Origin: Isochrysis galbana | Taxonomy: Eukaryota > Haptophyta > Isochrysidales > Isochrysidaceae | Assembly: GCA_018136815.1 (NCBI GenBank) | Contig: CM030941.1 | Location: 2,834,984-2,898,983 of the forward strand | Length of the DNA: 64,000 nt | Direction of reading: 5' to 3' | Shown here: piece after piece, positions 39,843 through 51,056 of the stretch | Layout of the letters: each line of letters starts with the position of its first letter | Numbering within the stretch: the first letter of the stretch is position 1 | Translations under genes and position numbers: made by a program | The notes under the pieces: generated by a model | Database searches by the model: none | The model's input: only the letters and a program-made list of their open reading frames with translations | Told to the model about the DNA's origin: nothing

Positions 39843-42800
39843 CTACAAAGAGTGAAGCACCTCGCGTAACAATCGCGTCTCGAAAGTTACAAAGCGCCGA
39901 GCTGCGTCTAAAGCTTTTGCCCCGAAGACACTCTCGTCTTCGTTGTCGTCCGCACCGTCCTCATCAAGAGTGGTGCCGTAAGGTTCGAGATGCTCGCGAA
40001 TCACGCGGCCGAATAGGTGGCGGGCTTCCGACTCGCGCGACGTGGGCCTCAGCAACAATTGGTGAGGGGCCTCGTTCGGGTACTTGCGCTGCATTTCGAG
40101 AAATTCGTCTTCCTCGAGCAATGCGGCGCGTAACGCTCCGAGGAGGGGGCATGCAAGAACATGATGGTCGGGTATCCACCACGCACCCGTCGCCACATCC
40201 AAGCCCATCTCCGCCAAAGACGAGAGCAATTCCGATCGCCACGAACGTTCGCCACCGGCATCACTGACATGATCCCGGCCGCTGAGCTTGTCCCCGCCTT
40301 CTCGTGCTTCGAATCTCCTGTCCGCACGCGGCGGAGCGCTAGATCTCGAGCCAGCTGCGGCGCGCAGTAGGTCGGCCACATCACCTCGAGGCACCACCTC
40401 GGCCGTATGAATGGTCGCGGTCGCATCAAAAAAGGCATGCCTTTCGAAGAGGTCGGCGAAATCGGCATCCGGGTCATAAGAGATGGTCACAACCTCGCGC
40501 GCATCGATGGCGTAGCGCGATACGAGGCGCACACAACCATCTTGCATAGCTGTGCCCTCGCGGCGAGCGCACGCGCATCGAGCACACTTGCAGCCCTCGA
40601 GGTGGAGCTCGAGGGAAGCGTTGGCACCAAGCGAATCGTGCGCTGCCAAGTCGGCGATTGGACAAAACACGCGTCGACGGCACTCTTGCGCCCCTTCGCC
40701 TGGCCGCCTCGCCTCTTCCGCCACATCAACGACGCGGCTACTACGACGTGAGACGAGGCTGGCCCACAGCCATTCGTCGGGCGTAGCAGTGGTGCCACGA
40801 CCGCCTTGGACTGTTCGCTCGTGCTCAATCCTATCCAGCCAGCTGCAAGCGCGCTTGAATGCGACCGAATGCTTTACAACCTCAGAAGCCGTATGAGCGA
40901 ACTCGCGCCAACAACCTATGTCCGTGAGCGCAAGTCGCTCAAGCGGCATCAGGTTCCTTAGATACTTAGAAAGGGTCGCCATCGCCTCGCCATCGCCATC
41001 CTCGCCCCTTCGCTGGAGCAGGATGTCTCGAAGAGCACTTTCAGCCTTGGCCTCCGCTTGTGCCTTTGGCATGCTTTCCGCATCCAATGGTACTACAACA
41101 CACATTGAGAGGGGCACCTCGAGCAACACGCTGCCCGGGCCTACGTTTCGACTCGTGACGCACTCAAGCCCGCTCCCTGTGCTCTCGACAGACAAGCGCG
41201 CGATGACGACTGGCGGTGTAGGGAGCTTGGATAACATCTCGGCAGCGGCTTCGAGCCGTCTATCCGCGCGAAGGATCGCCCAACTCTGCTCTTTGCACAT
41301 CAGCAATTTGTCTAGCTCATCTTTGCCCGGCGACGCGCAAATGCGCCATCTAAGGCCATGCTCGGCCATAGCCCCACGTAGTTGATCGGGCAAGGGGTTG
41401 TTACCATGCTGCAGGAGGCAGAGCTGCGCGCCCTTCCGGCGTAGCACGCACGCGAGCGCTGCTAGTTGGGTATGGTACGCAAGCAATGGCGCAGCGCTGC
41501 CTTTGGAAATCACAACCGATGCAGTCGGCCGATGAGCAACCAGTCGCACAAGCCATTCGAGCTCGACGAAAAGGACGGGACTTTCACCCTCTTGGTGCAC
41601 ATCTGATGCGCACGACATCCTGCGAGCCACGTGGCCAGACGGTGCGCTCAACTCGGCATCACGCCACAAGAGAGGCAGGTCGGCACCGTCAAGATCGATA
41701 ATGGCGAGTTCCGCATATCCACCCATTTCATCATGGTCGGCGTGAGAGCCGGACTCATTCGCCAAATAAGGTCCTGGCGCATCCACCATGCCCATGGGCT
41801 GCAATTTCGCGGCGAGGTCGGGCTTCACATGCAACAAGACGTCGCGCAGGGTTGCACCAAACGCTGGGAATACGCGGCGCAGCAGCGGCCAGATAGTCGG
41901 CAAGGCATCAACAGAAATGAAGTTCTGCGAGAAGGCTACGCTAGGCTCAAGATTGATGACCGTGTGGAACCAGCCGGGGGGGACGTACACTACGTCTCCT
42001 GCGCGCTGGACACACTCCACCATCTTGAGTTCTCCTCGCTCGGCCGCTGCGCGCAGCTTCGGGTAGACTTCCGCGAACCATACCGACGCCGATTGATGCC
42101 GCCCCTCCTTGTAGAGGCGGAGCCCATGACGCTTCAGGTCGGTGCGTGGCGGAAAGAAGCACCACCGCTTTGCACCGGAGGCACAAGCATTCCATGCAGA
42201 GGTATAAAGCGGATCGACGTGCAAGAAGGTGCCGGTACGAGCACCGCCAACGAATAGGTAGCGTGCCTGGCGTGAGCCAGGGACGTGTGCAAGAACATCC
42301 TGGCCAAAGAAGGGTGGCGGCTCAAACCCTTGCAACAGCGCTTCCTTGGGACCCTCGAATCGCTTCTCGACTAGGTAGTAGGGCGAATCGACCGTATTGG
42401 ACTTTGCATAGTCCAGGAGCTGCGGGGGTGTAAGAGAATAGCTGGGCGTCAATCAAAGTCAGCCTGTCAATCTAGCCGCTCGCGAGGGCTGTGCTCAAGC
42501 TCGCACACCTCATCAAGAGTAAGCTTCACGTCAGGCGCCACCTCGAACACAAGGTGACCACACCGGCGCGACATCTCGCCTAGGACGCCGTGCACGTGGG
42601 GACACCCGCCAATAACAGCCGGAGTACTGCGCGTGCTCATTCCACATGCACCGGCGGCTGCCGCATCTGCTACGGCCAATCTGACGGCGGCCAACTCCGC
42701 CGGAGGATCGCGACCCAGTCCGTTCAAAAATGCCGGATCTTCAGCAAGACGCTTCTCACGCGAGTTGTGCACGCGCGAGGTGCCGAGGACGCCCTCGGCC

Positions 42801-44083
42801 CAGTCACTTCTCGCAGTAGAGCTCCAGCGAGATAGTCGAGTACGACAGCGTTCGCTCTCCTCCATGCGGCCAGCATTTTGCCAGCAGATCGCTGCCTCGT
42901 CCAACTGAGCAATTGCTCGTGCGTCGCCTGCCGCATACAATGCGGAGGCCGACCCCTCTAGGTCTCGAGCCAACAAGGGGTGGGATGAGCCGGTGCCGCA
43001 GACCCCAGGACTGTCGTACCCCTCCGCCAGAGAGACGGCACGATCGAGAGCGCTTGTGAGCCGACCCATGCCGGCAGCAAGCTCCGCATAAGCCCGTGCT
43101 CGCTTCTTCACGTCGCGTATCCTCGGCAGGTTGTAGCGGACAATGTTGGCCAGCAGGTGATGGTAAGGATGCAGTAACAGCAGACGGCTGGTAGACAGCA
43201 CGCCGCCCTCGGCCTCCGCCGCCAGGAGTCGATGCCACCCTTCCTCGCCCATGTCGCTTCGTCGCCCGCAAGCGTCGCACACCAGCGAACGGCACGCGGT
43301 GCTGGATGTCGCTGGTGATGCCGGGCCCTCATTGCATAGCGGGCAGCGAAAGGCGCGCACATACTCGACCGTCCCACCCACGCACCGATCGCAACCGCAG
43401 ACAAAGCCGTGCTGCTGGTAAAGCTGCGTGCGGCGCACAGTGCGCGGCAAGTAGAGGGGGCAATAGGAAATACTCAGAGCCTCGCCGGCCTTGACCGCGC
43501 GCATCGTGCGCAGCGTGAGGTGCGAGCCTTGAGCAGGAGGGCCAACATGCACGAAGCAGTTGGGGTTGCAGTCGTGGTGGGGCATCGAGGCGAGCAGGCC
43601 GAGGACGGCACGTCCGTGCGCGCTGTGCGTGTTTACTGCCGCTAGTCCTAGCGCCCAGATCACCAGCTCCAGGCTGCACCCCGAGAGCGCCTCGGGCTGC
43701 TTCTCAAGAAGCTCCACCGCAGCATCGCGCAAAGCCTCCCTTGCAGCCTCCGTTGGGTGGTGTGCGGTCTGCAGTAGTTTGGCGGCGACGTGTCTCTGTG
43801 CTGGGCTGCAGAGCAACTTCACCGCTACTGTCTCCGCCTGACCAAGCCCCTCAATGTCTGGCGCCACCAAGAGAGGAGGTTCAGAGAAGATAAAGGCGCC
43901 ACAGGGCATCGATGAGACCGCGACCATCATCCGGCCGTATACGGGGTGCCAACAGAGGCGAAAAGCGTCGGTGGGACCCGAGCTCATTCGCTGTTCTAGC
44001 CCACCGCAACCGCGCGCCCAACGCACGTCGAACGCACGCACAGACGCGGCGTGAACGAAGGAGTCCATCGACGAGGCCGCCAC
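39843..44083 (-). CDS. SET-JmjC-SET fusion protein, two exons
   Basis: Exon 1 is 44083-42509 and exon 2 is 42419-39843, joined across an 89-bp GT-AG intron (GAG|gtgtgc ... cccgcag|CTC, phase 0), giving 1383 residues. Domain 1 (about 40-235) is a SMYD-like SET with HHDCNPN (169-175), GEALSISY (200-207) and a post-SET CGCDRC. Domain 2 (about 500-720) is JmjC closest to JMJD6, with FLHVDP (His592, Asp594), TSAWNA, KRWCFFP and GWFHTVINL (His677), so the Fe(II) HxD...H triad is complete. Domain 3 (about 940-1190) is a Rubisco-LSMT/SETD3-type SET with CPIADLAAHDS and VVTISYDPDADF. The splice join rebuilds JmjC exactly (KLTLDE|LLDYAKSN). SET domains methylate lysines using SAM, and JmjC enzymes hydroxylate or demethylate. 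Targets are unknown. Confidence 0.85.
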
Positions 44084-44214
44084 ACGAACGCCACGCGCCT
44101 CCCCCCCCCGACGGTCGGTTTCACGGGGACGGGCCGTTCCTTCCTAGGATATTCTGGGAGCCGGCGGCGGCGACTTCCGATGGATTTTGATCCATCGATC
44201 GTCGCATTCATCCT

Positions 44215-44430
44215 ACTCTATGATGATGCGATTTCCAGGCTCTTATCTCCAGGTCCTTCGCCGTGCGGCCACACGGTGGAGCTCAGGCACATCTAGGTTG
44301 ATTGGGTTCGTCCCGAGCGACCTAGAACTTTATCGTTTCGCTCCTTCTAGCCTTTTTGTCAGGTCTAGAATCCAGGTTTCCTCCTTTCGCCTTTCGGGTA
44401 TAACCTTGACCCAAAGCGGAGCCAGGTCGC
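44215..44430 (+). repeat. Copy of the LTR-like repeat family fused to a LINE fragment
   Basis: Matches the complement of 10785-11000 from TGATGCGATTTCCAGGCTC to GAGCCAGGTCGC. It runs without a spacer into the LINE reverse transcriptase sequence, so one of the two was inserted into, or carried by, the other. Confidence 0.7.
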
Positions 44431-44434
44431 ACAT

Positions 44435-45563
44435 CTCACTCCTATACAAGAACGGCGACTCACGAGACCCGAGAAACTACAGGCCCATCACGCTCCTACA
44501 GACGGACTATAAAATACTAGCAAAGATTTTAGCGAATAGATTGAGAACCACGATACATACCATAGTATCTAAGGAACAAGTGGGCTTCGTGCCTAGACGC
44601 ATGATAGGGGAGGCCACCCACCTGCTCAAGCTTGTCCAAGCTTTTCTAGATGACACGGGAGAAGAGGGCCTCGCTCTAGCCATAGACTGGGAAAAAGCTT
44701 TTGACCGAGTTAGCTGGGAGTACTACCACAAGGCAGCCGGGGCACTAGGTTTTGGCCCAGGATACTCGAAGTGGCTTCGGATCCTTACTAACACTGACGC
44801 ACTGCCGACGAGATGGATAAAAGCCAACGGCAAACGGAGCCACCCGTTTACGATACACTGTGGCATGCCACAAGGATGCCCATTATTATCCCCGCTCGCC
44901 TTTCTACTCGTGGCCGAAGGTCTCACTAGGCTGGTGAACACAGACACGCAAATGACGGGGATACGCCTAGGGCGAAGCGAAATCAGACTTACCCAATTTG
45001 CGGACGACACGCAGCTTCTAGCCAGCTCCTACGACTCGGTAGCGCGAGCGCTACGCTTGCTGGAACACTATGGGAGAGCCACAGGAGCCCGAGTCAACGC
45101 GGCAAAGAGCGTGATAATACGAATGGGAGCGCTTAGAAAGATAGCGATTCCGGAACATCTCTCGACACTCAAGGCGCTAGGCGAAGGCGAATACGCAACC
45201 ATTCTGGGAGTCCCTTTTTGGGAAAACCAGGAAACCGAAGTTTTTTGGGAGAAGCTATATGCGAAACTAAAAAGAAAAATAGCCTCGTGGCAGGGAATTC
45301 AAAACTTATCCATACACGGGAGGGTGCTCCTTGCTAACTTCGTGATTTATGGCACCCCTAGATACTGGCTATCCACGACCACTCCTCCCAGTTGGTTTAT
45401 GGAGGCCATCGACTCGGATGTCCACGCACTCCTATGGGATAGGACCCCACCGGACGAACTTTGGAGCATCCCCCTCATCCGGGCGGGCCACGACCTTCAA
45501 GATGCATGGCCAGGCGCGAAAGAGTGCATGCGCCAACTGATAGCACCGCGCGGCAGGCGGTGA
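44435..45563 (+). pseudogene. LINE (non-LTR) reverse transcriptase fragment
   Basis: The reading has the standard LINE reverse transcriptase blocks in order: LLYKNGDSRDPRNYRPITLL, then KILAKILANRL, KEQVGFVPRRM, LALAIDWEKAFDRVSW (first catalytic Asp), GMPQGCPLLSPLAFLLVAEG, and FADDTQLLA (catalytic Asp pair), followed by the thumb region ILGVPFWENQ and the KLKRKIASW and GRVLLANFV blocks. No endonuclease domain precedes it; the 5' side is the LTR-like repeat. The frame stops at 45563, before the usual C-terminal zinc-binding region. It is therefore 5'-truncated and probably 3'-truncated, although the catalytic core is unbroken over more than 370 residues, which suggests a young insertion. Confidence 0.88.
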
Positions 45564-46234
45564 TGCATCGGGCTCAACCGTGCGCACGGACTCCTCAGCG
45601 TTCGACTCTTCGGCATCCGACTCGTCGGCGCCAAGCAGCTCGTCCGAATGCTAGCTTGTTGCAGGCGATTTGCCAGCGCGTGTGCCGTCGCCCCCGCGAG
45701 AGGCCGCAGAGCGCGTGCTGACCTGGGACAGACGACCCGCGTCCTCATCCGGTTCCGACTCGTTGGGCTCCGTCTCACTGTCGGGGTCTGCAGATGCCAC
45801 CAGGTTGGGGTCATCGTATCGCTTGCGTGGTCGGAGGGAATCAATCCAAACTGCAGGACGCTGAGGCGATCTTTTAGGTCGCATCTGATGACGCTCCACG
45901 TCGCCCTCGGTGCCACAAAGCAGCCGAGCACGAAGGACCATGTCACGTGATATCTACCTTTCTTCTGAACCAGCTCGATACCGACCGTGACCAACTAGCG
46001 TGCATGCAAATGCTGCTGCTTGCTGGGTACAAAGGGTTGTGTCACGGAAATAGGCCGAAGTGTCTGTGCTCAGGTGTCTGGAGGAAGGGGCGTCTGTAGT
46101 GTGAAATGGTGTTTTGTGTCTGCTTAACGTTTTCGCACATAACGTTATAATGGTATACTAGGTATACTAAAGACATTTGATGGCTCCATTTGAGTGATGT
46201 CCCATGATTGACGGAACGACACCTTCTCTCTCTC
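45564..46234. other. Intergenic region after the LINE fragment
   Basis: A minus-strand reading at 45941-45651 gives a basic then acidic peptide (KRSPQRPAVWIDSLRPRKRY, then DPDSETEPNESEPDEDA) of unknown kind; it might be an exon or a retroelement tail. 46160-46232 is an inverted copy of the block at 29775-29845. Confidence 0.4.
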
Positions 46235-46692
46235 CGTTCTCCTCCACCTCTGTCCCTGCGGCGCGTCGCCATGCGGCGCGCCACGGCCTGCTCTCAGAGG
46301 CGCCCTTTGGGGGCTCCTAGAGGGCCAGCCAGGGCAGCTCAGGAGGTAGTGGAGGCTGGGGCTCAGCCCCTGGCCCCCCTTGCCTCTCCCACGCTTGCCT
46401 CGCTGGCCCTGGGAGCCGCCCGAAGTCCTCTGTCTGCTTGGCGACCAGGGATGGGGGGGGAGTGAGCTCGAGGGCAGGCCCATGCTGGGCGTGAGAGGCG
46501 TGCGAGTCACGGCCCGCGCGCACTAGGTTTCTGGGCCGCAGAGTGTTGATTGCCTAGCCCCTGCCAGACTGCCGGAGGGGCGGAGGGCGGGGGCTGGGGT
46601 TGATTGTACGGGCGCCCGCCCCGGGGGATGTCAGCGATGGAGAGAGGGGGGCGCGAGGCCCCCATTGATCCCCACTTATAAAAGTAGGTTGA
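46235..46692 (+). mobile_element. Diverged partial copy of the SINE-like family
   Basis: Aligns with about 35700-36150 of copy B through a GGCAGTGGAGGCTGGGGCT-like core (here GTAGTGGAGGCTGGGGCT) and ends in GGGGGCGCGAGGCCCCCATT and acttataaaagtaggttg, a variant 3' terminus shared with 50895-51056. No target-site duplication identified. Confidence 0.6.
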
Positions 46693-47044
46693 GGCGCTTA
46701 GTTGCTAGTCTGACGCGCGCTGCTAGCTGCCAAACGATGGGCCACAATCACCATGCCTACATATATCCAGCGTTGTTCGCTTCGTATGGGAACTCAGCCC
46801 CACAAATACCATACACCATGCGCCTAAGCGCAGCACTTTCTTACACCCTCGCGCCTTCTTGTCGCCCTTGATTTAAAAGAGCTGCGGATGCCAATACGCA
46901 GCGCAACAGCGATCGATATTCGCCGCAACGACATGTGCCATATTTTAGATGATATGCGCGCCGCAATCAATAGTAGGTACGAAGGAGAAGCGTGACTTGG
47001 GCGGCGGATAGCCGCCAGATTGGGCGAGGGCATAGAAGGCTTGA
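46693..47044. other. Intergenic region 3' of the F1-alpha-like gene
   Basis: About 350 bp with no recognisable gene or repeat. Confidence 0.5.
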
Positions 47045-49063
47045 TTATACAGCACTATTCGCCACATAATCTGCAATAATGCTGCGAAGCTCCTGCGCTT
47101 GTTCGTCGGTTAGGTCGCTCGATCGTCCAACCTTGGAGAGCAACTCGGGCGCAGCGGCATCCACGGCATCCACAAGCCCGTCGAGCAAAGATGCGATTTC
47201 AGCGTCTTCCATCTGGTCCACGGCCTCGTCCAGGAGGCCGGAGGTCGCGGCGAAAAGAAGCGCAACTTGCTTTGAAAGGGCCATCGGCAACAGGTTGGGT
47301 TGCTGTAGGACGCGCGTGCACGCAGCCGCACGCCGGCGTTGTGCCGGCTCACAGTGCACGGGGTCGGCGGCAGAAGCGAGCTCCAAGCGAAGGGCGCGAG
47401 CGACGGCGCGCATCGCGGCAGAGGTGGCTTGCGGGCGCAGCTTGGTGGAACCAACACCGATCCGCGTGAGCGATTGCGAGGGGTCGATGGGCGGGACACG
47501 GCCAGCAGCGGCGAGCGTCTCGCTCAGCTCAATGTGGCCATCAACGAGCGAGGTGAGCTCCTCCGTGTGCTGCACGACAGCAGGAACACTATCGTGAGCC
47601 AATATTCGCACATGGCCAACGCTCCGACAAGCGCGCATGGGAGAACAAAGGCAGAGAGCGCGGTCCCAGTATGGCGAAGAGCGTGGTCCCAGTGGCGCAC
47701 CTGGCCTGCGGCGCGCCCCCCATCCGCCCGAGGGTGTCCTGAGCCCGGCGCGGGAATGCCTAGCTTCTCTAGCACGGCCTCAGTCAGCTCGATTCCCTTT
47801 TCATCGAGCGTGCGCAGTCTTGTGAGTGCTCGTTGCGAGAAGCCAGCGCTCTCAAAGTCGGCCAGGGTGAAGGAAGCCTTGCGGACACCCTGGGCGGCCC
47901 GAAGCGACGGCGATGGCTGCAAGACAATGAGCGTTACGGTATCGCCCCCAGTTCGTCGGTGCGCACGCTCAGTGAGCCCCGAGTAGAAGACGCGCAGGAT
48001 GGAGCCCTCTTCCTCAGGTCGAACCTCGCGCCCCGCTGCCTGTAGATCGGAGACAATGATCGGTGGTGAGCAGACGCAATAGGCGTGAGGGGGTGCTCGG
48101 GACGCACGCAGGCATGAGCATCCCTTGTCTGCACGTAGTGCACATGTGGGCAAAAGCTGCTGCAGCACCGCGCTGCAGTAGCCGCGCACGGGGCGACGAT
48201 TACGAGGCGATCACCTCCGCAGCAGCACACGATAGCTTCCACATGCGACGCAGCGGCTCCAGATCGTCGATGACGACGAGCGCGTCTCCGGCTGCCTCCT
48301 GAGCGATGGTACACGCGGCCTGTGCAGCAATAAGCAGCTCGGCATCGTTCTGCGCTACCAGGACAGTACTTCCTTTCACCCAGTCCTGGCTGCGCACAGC
48401 ATCAGCACTCTCCTTTGCGGTCACGTATACCCGGCGAACCTCTGGCGCAAAGGTGGCGACACCGTTGACAACGCGGTGGGCGAGGGAAGAGCGACCAACC
48501 TCTGGCGACAGCGTGTCAGGCCCTAAGATAAGCATTGACTGACCGCGGCCAATCGGCGTGAGGCTGTCTATGGCAAGCACGCCCGTGTGCAGCGGCTGCG
48601 AGATGGGTGCGCGCCGGCTCTGAGGCACCTTCTCCGCAAACACCTGCGAGTCGCCCGCCCGCGCGAGCAGCTCCTCAACCGTGAGCTCTCCAGCCGCCTC
48701 CCGCGCCGCAAAAGTGAGATTTCCCTCTCCCCTGATAGCCTCCTCCCCGACCTGCGCGACGGGCCCGTCGATCTGCGCGGCGAAGCTGAGGCCAGTACGC
48801 GAGAAGAGCACGGCGGCGCGTCCGCCAGCCGCGAGCTGCACGAGAGAGCCAGGGAGAGGCTCGACTCCAATCGGCGGCTCGAGCACAACAAGGCGCTCTT
48901 TCACGCTGAGCACGGCTCCTAGCGAGCGTTCGTGCGCGTGCTGCTCGTCTGCAGAGGCAGCGAGACCAAGGGGAGAGGCGAGCATCCGCACAGACAGCCG
49001 CGTGCCGCCGCAGCACGCCCATAGCCCGCATAGAAGAAAGGGGAAGGGCGAGAAGCGGAGCAT
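47045..49063 (-). CDS. F1-ATPase alpha-subunit-like protein with degenerate P-loop, three exons
   Basis: Exons on the minus strand are 49063-48215, 48039-47701 and 47569-47045, with introns of 175 and 131 bp (GT-AG, all phase 0); the product is 570 residues. The start MLRFSPFPFLLCGLWACC is hydrophobic, like a signal peptide for a secondary plastid or secretion. Homology to F1 alpha runs through SQPLHTGVLAIDSLTPIGRG (about 155-174), LVVIDDL (Walker B, 262-268), GRE ... LRVFYSGLTERAHR, GGDTVTLIVL, LTSLVDGHIELSE and SLTRIGVGSTK to a helical C-terminus. The P-loop GDRQTGKTS is replaced by an insertion and VGRSS: the Lys is Arg and the first Gly is lost. About 50 residues are inserted after TLIVLQPS. 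It is probably a non-catalytic paralogue; its location in a plastid or mitochondrion is inferred. Confidence 0.82.
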
Positions 49064-49130
49064 CGCGCCGCTCACCGCCCCGCACCACGCGCCGTCGAGG
49101 CTCTCGCCCCCCCCCCCCCCCCCCCTCCTT

Positions 49131-49795
49131 CCCTCTCTCCTCTCTCTCCTCTCTCTCCTCTCTCTCCTCTCTCCTCTCTCCTCTCTCCTCTCTCTCCTCT
49201 CTCTCCTCTCTCTCCTCTCTCTCCTCTCTCTCCTCTCTCCTCTCTCCTCTCTCCTCTCTCCTCTCTCCTCTCTCCTCTCTCCTCTCTCCTCTCTCCTCTC
49301 TCCTCTCTCCTCTCTCCTCTCTCCTCTCTCCTCTCTCTCCTCTCTCCTCTCTCTCCTCTCTCTCCTCTCTCTCCTCTCTCCTCTCTCCTCTCTCCTCTCT
49401 CCTCTCTCCTCTCTCCTCTCTCCTCTCTCCTCTCTCCTCTCTCCTCTCTCCTCTCTCCTCTCTCCTCTCTCCTCTCTCCTCTCTCCTCTCTCCTCTCTCC
49501 TCTCTCCTCTCTCCTCTCTCCTCTCTCCTCTCTCCTCTCTCCTCTCTCCTCTCTCCTCTCTCCTCTCTCCTCTCTCCTCTCTCCTCTCTCCTCTCTCCTC
49601 TCTCCTCTCTCCTCTCTCCTCTCTCCTCTCTCCTCTCTCCTCTCTCCTCTCTCCTCTCTCCTCTCTCCTCTCTCCTCTCTCCTCTCTCCTCTCTCCTCTC
49701 CTCTCTCCTCTCTCCTCCTCTCTCCTCCTCTCCCTCTCTCCTCTCTCTCTCCTCTCTCTCCTCTCTCCTCTCTCCTCTCTCCTCTCCTCTCGCGG
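49131..49795. repeat. ~665-bp minisatellite of CTCTCTC / CTCTCTCTC units
   Basis: An almost pure array of a 7-bp CTCTCTC unit (CCTCTCT register) interspersed with 9-bp variants, directly upstream of the F1-alpha-like gene (start at 49063). Because 7 is not a multiple of 3, the array is open in all three frames of each strand and creates fictitious proteins of ERRE or LSSL repeats. A C-homopolymer lies at 49108-49125. Confidence 0.95.
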
Positions 49796-50894
49796 CCTCC
49801 TTCTCCTTTCCTCCCCTCTCATCCTCTCTCTCGACTGTTCCCAGTCTTCTGTTCACCCGCTCTTCTCTTCTCTTTTCAAGTCTTGATCTCTCCTCTCTCT
49901 CCTGTTTCTCCTTGCGTCCTTCTCTCCCTTCTTCTTTCCCTTGCTCCTCTTCTATCTCCTCTCTACTCTCCTTTCACCTACTCCCTCTGTCTCTCTACCT
50001 GGTCTCTCTTGTCTCTTCTGGTCTTCTCAAAAGAGAATCCGTCTTTCCTACTAACTACGTGCTTCCTCACCAGATACAAAAAAACTCTCTTCAAAAATTC
50101 TGTTGAGGCTCGCTAGCGCTAGCGCTCCAACCAACAACCAACTCACTACTTTAGAAGAGGGGAGAGATCTGGGGTGGATCTCGCCGCCAGGTCTTGGATT
50201 GACCGGACTCGGACTCCTTTCCTCGTTTTAGATTTTTCTCGGGAGCACAAAGATTTAGTGTAAGTGTGGTTGGTGGTCGAGCTGTGGCAGTGTGACGTGT
50301 GACTGGCGAGCAATGGAGTAACAAGTTGTAACAAGAGGATCTTGAACCGTATATCCGTATGGACCGTAGGGAGGAGCAATCGCTCATGTCGCGAGTGGGA
50401 CGGGGGCTCACAAGGCACTCGGAGAGTCGAGAGTGATGGTGCAATGGCATGGAGATGGAGCTCGACTCAGACACTCAGGCCCCACACGGCCGGGTGCCGG
50501 GGCGCTCGCGCACGAGGCTGAGGCTGTTGCAGTGTGCAGTGTGCAGTGTGACGAGTGACGAATTGGAATTGGGCAGACCCATTGGATCTGAGGGCAATGA
50601 GGAGGGAGCGATAACGGCGACAGGCGCGGCGGAGGGGACGACTTCGCGGAGACGCCGACGGGCTTTAGCCCGTCAGCAGCAGAGGAAGGTAGGCAGGCGG
50701 GCTTGGGCGAGGACGGCGGCGAAAGCGAAAGGGAAGCAAGGGACATCGAGCGAGCAGCAAAAGGCGAGGGCAAGCGAGGGAAAAAAACCTTTTGAAGTTC
50801 TCGCCTCACACGTGGTACTGGCATTCATTTCCGTAGCCACGCCCATTCCCCTTTCCTACCCTCACCACCCGCCTTGCGGCATCTCCCCTCGTGC
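49796..50894. other. Intergenic region
   Basis: CT-rich to 50030, then mixed composition. A GCTAGCGCTAGCGCT palindrome is at 50113-50127. A plus-strand reading at 50449-50910 is basic and low complexity and ends in repeat sequence; I do not regard it as a gene. Confidence 0.45.
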
Positions 50895-51056
50895 ACCTGG
50901 GCCAGAATGATGAATGCCCAGCCCTGCCAGAAGCAGAAGAAGGCAAGGGCTGAGGTTGGTTTTACGGGGCCATCCCGGAGGGTGTCAGCGATAGAATGAG
51001 GGGGGCGCGAGGCCCCCATTGACCCCCACTTACAAAAGTAGGTTGCCCTATAGGAG
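50895..51056 (+). mobile_element. 3' fragment of the SINE-like family
   Basis: Corresponds to about 46540-46692, sharing GTGTCAGCGAT, GGGGGCGCGAGGCCCCCATT and the terminal CCCACTTACAAAAGTAGGTTG-like end. Truncated at the 5' side. Confidence 0.65.

Noticed and set aside
45497..45994. 165-residue minus-strand reading after the LINE fragment
   Set aside because: No recognisable family, and part overlaps the end of the LINE reading; kept only as a note on the intergenic region.
48675..49886. Long open readings of about 400-540 residues on both strands across the CT array
   Set aside because: They are translations of a 7-bp repeat, which stays open in every frame; only the part homologous to F1 alpha (from 49063 down) is kept.
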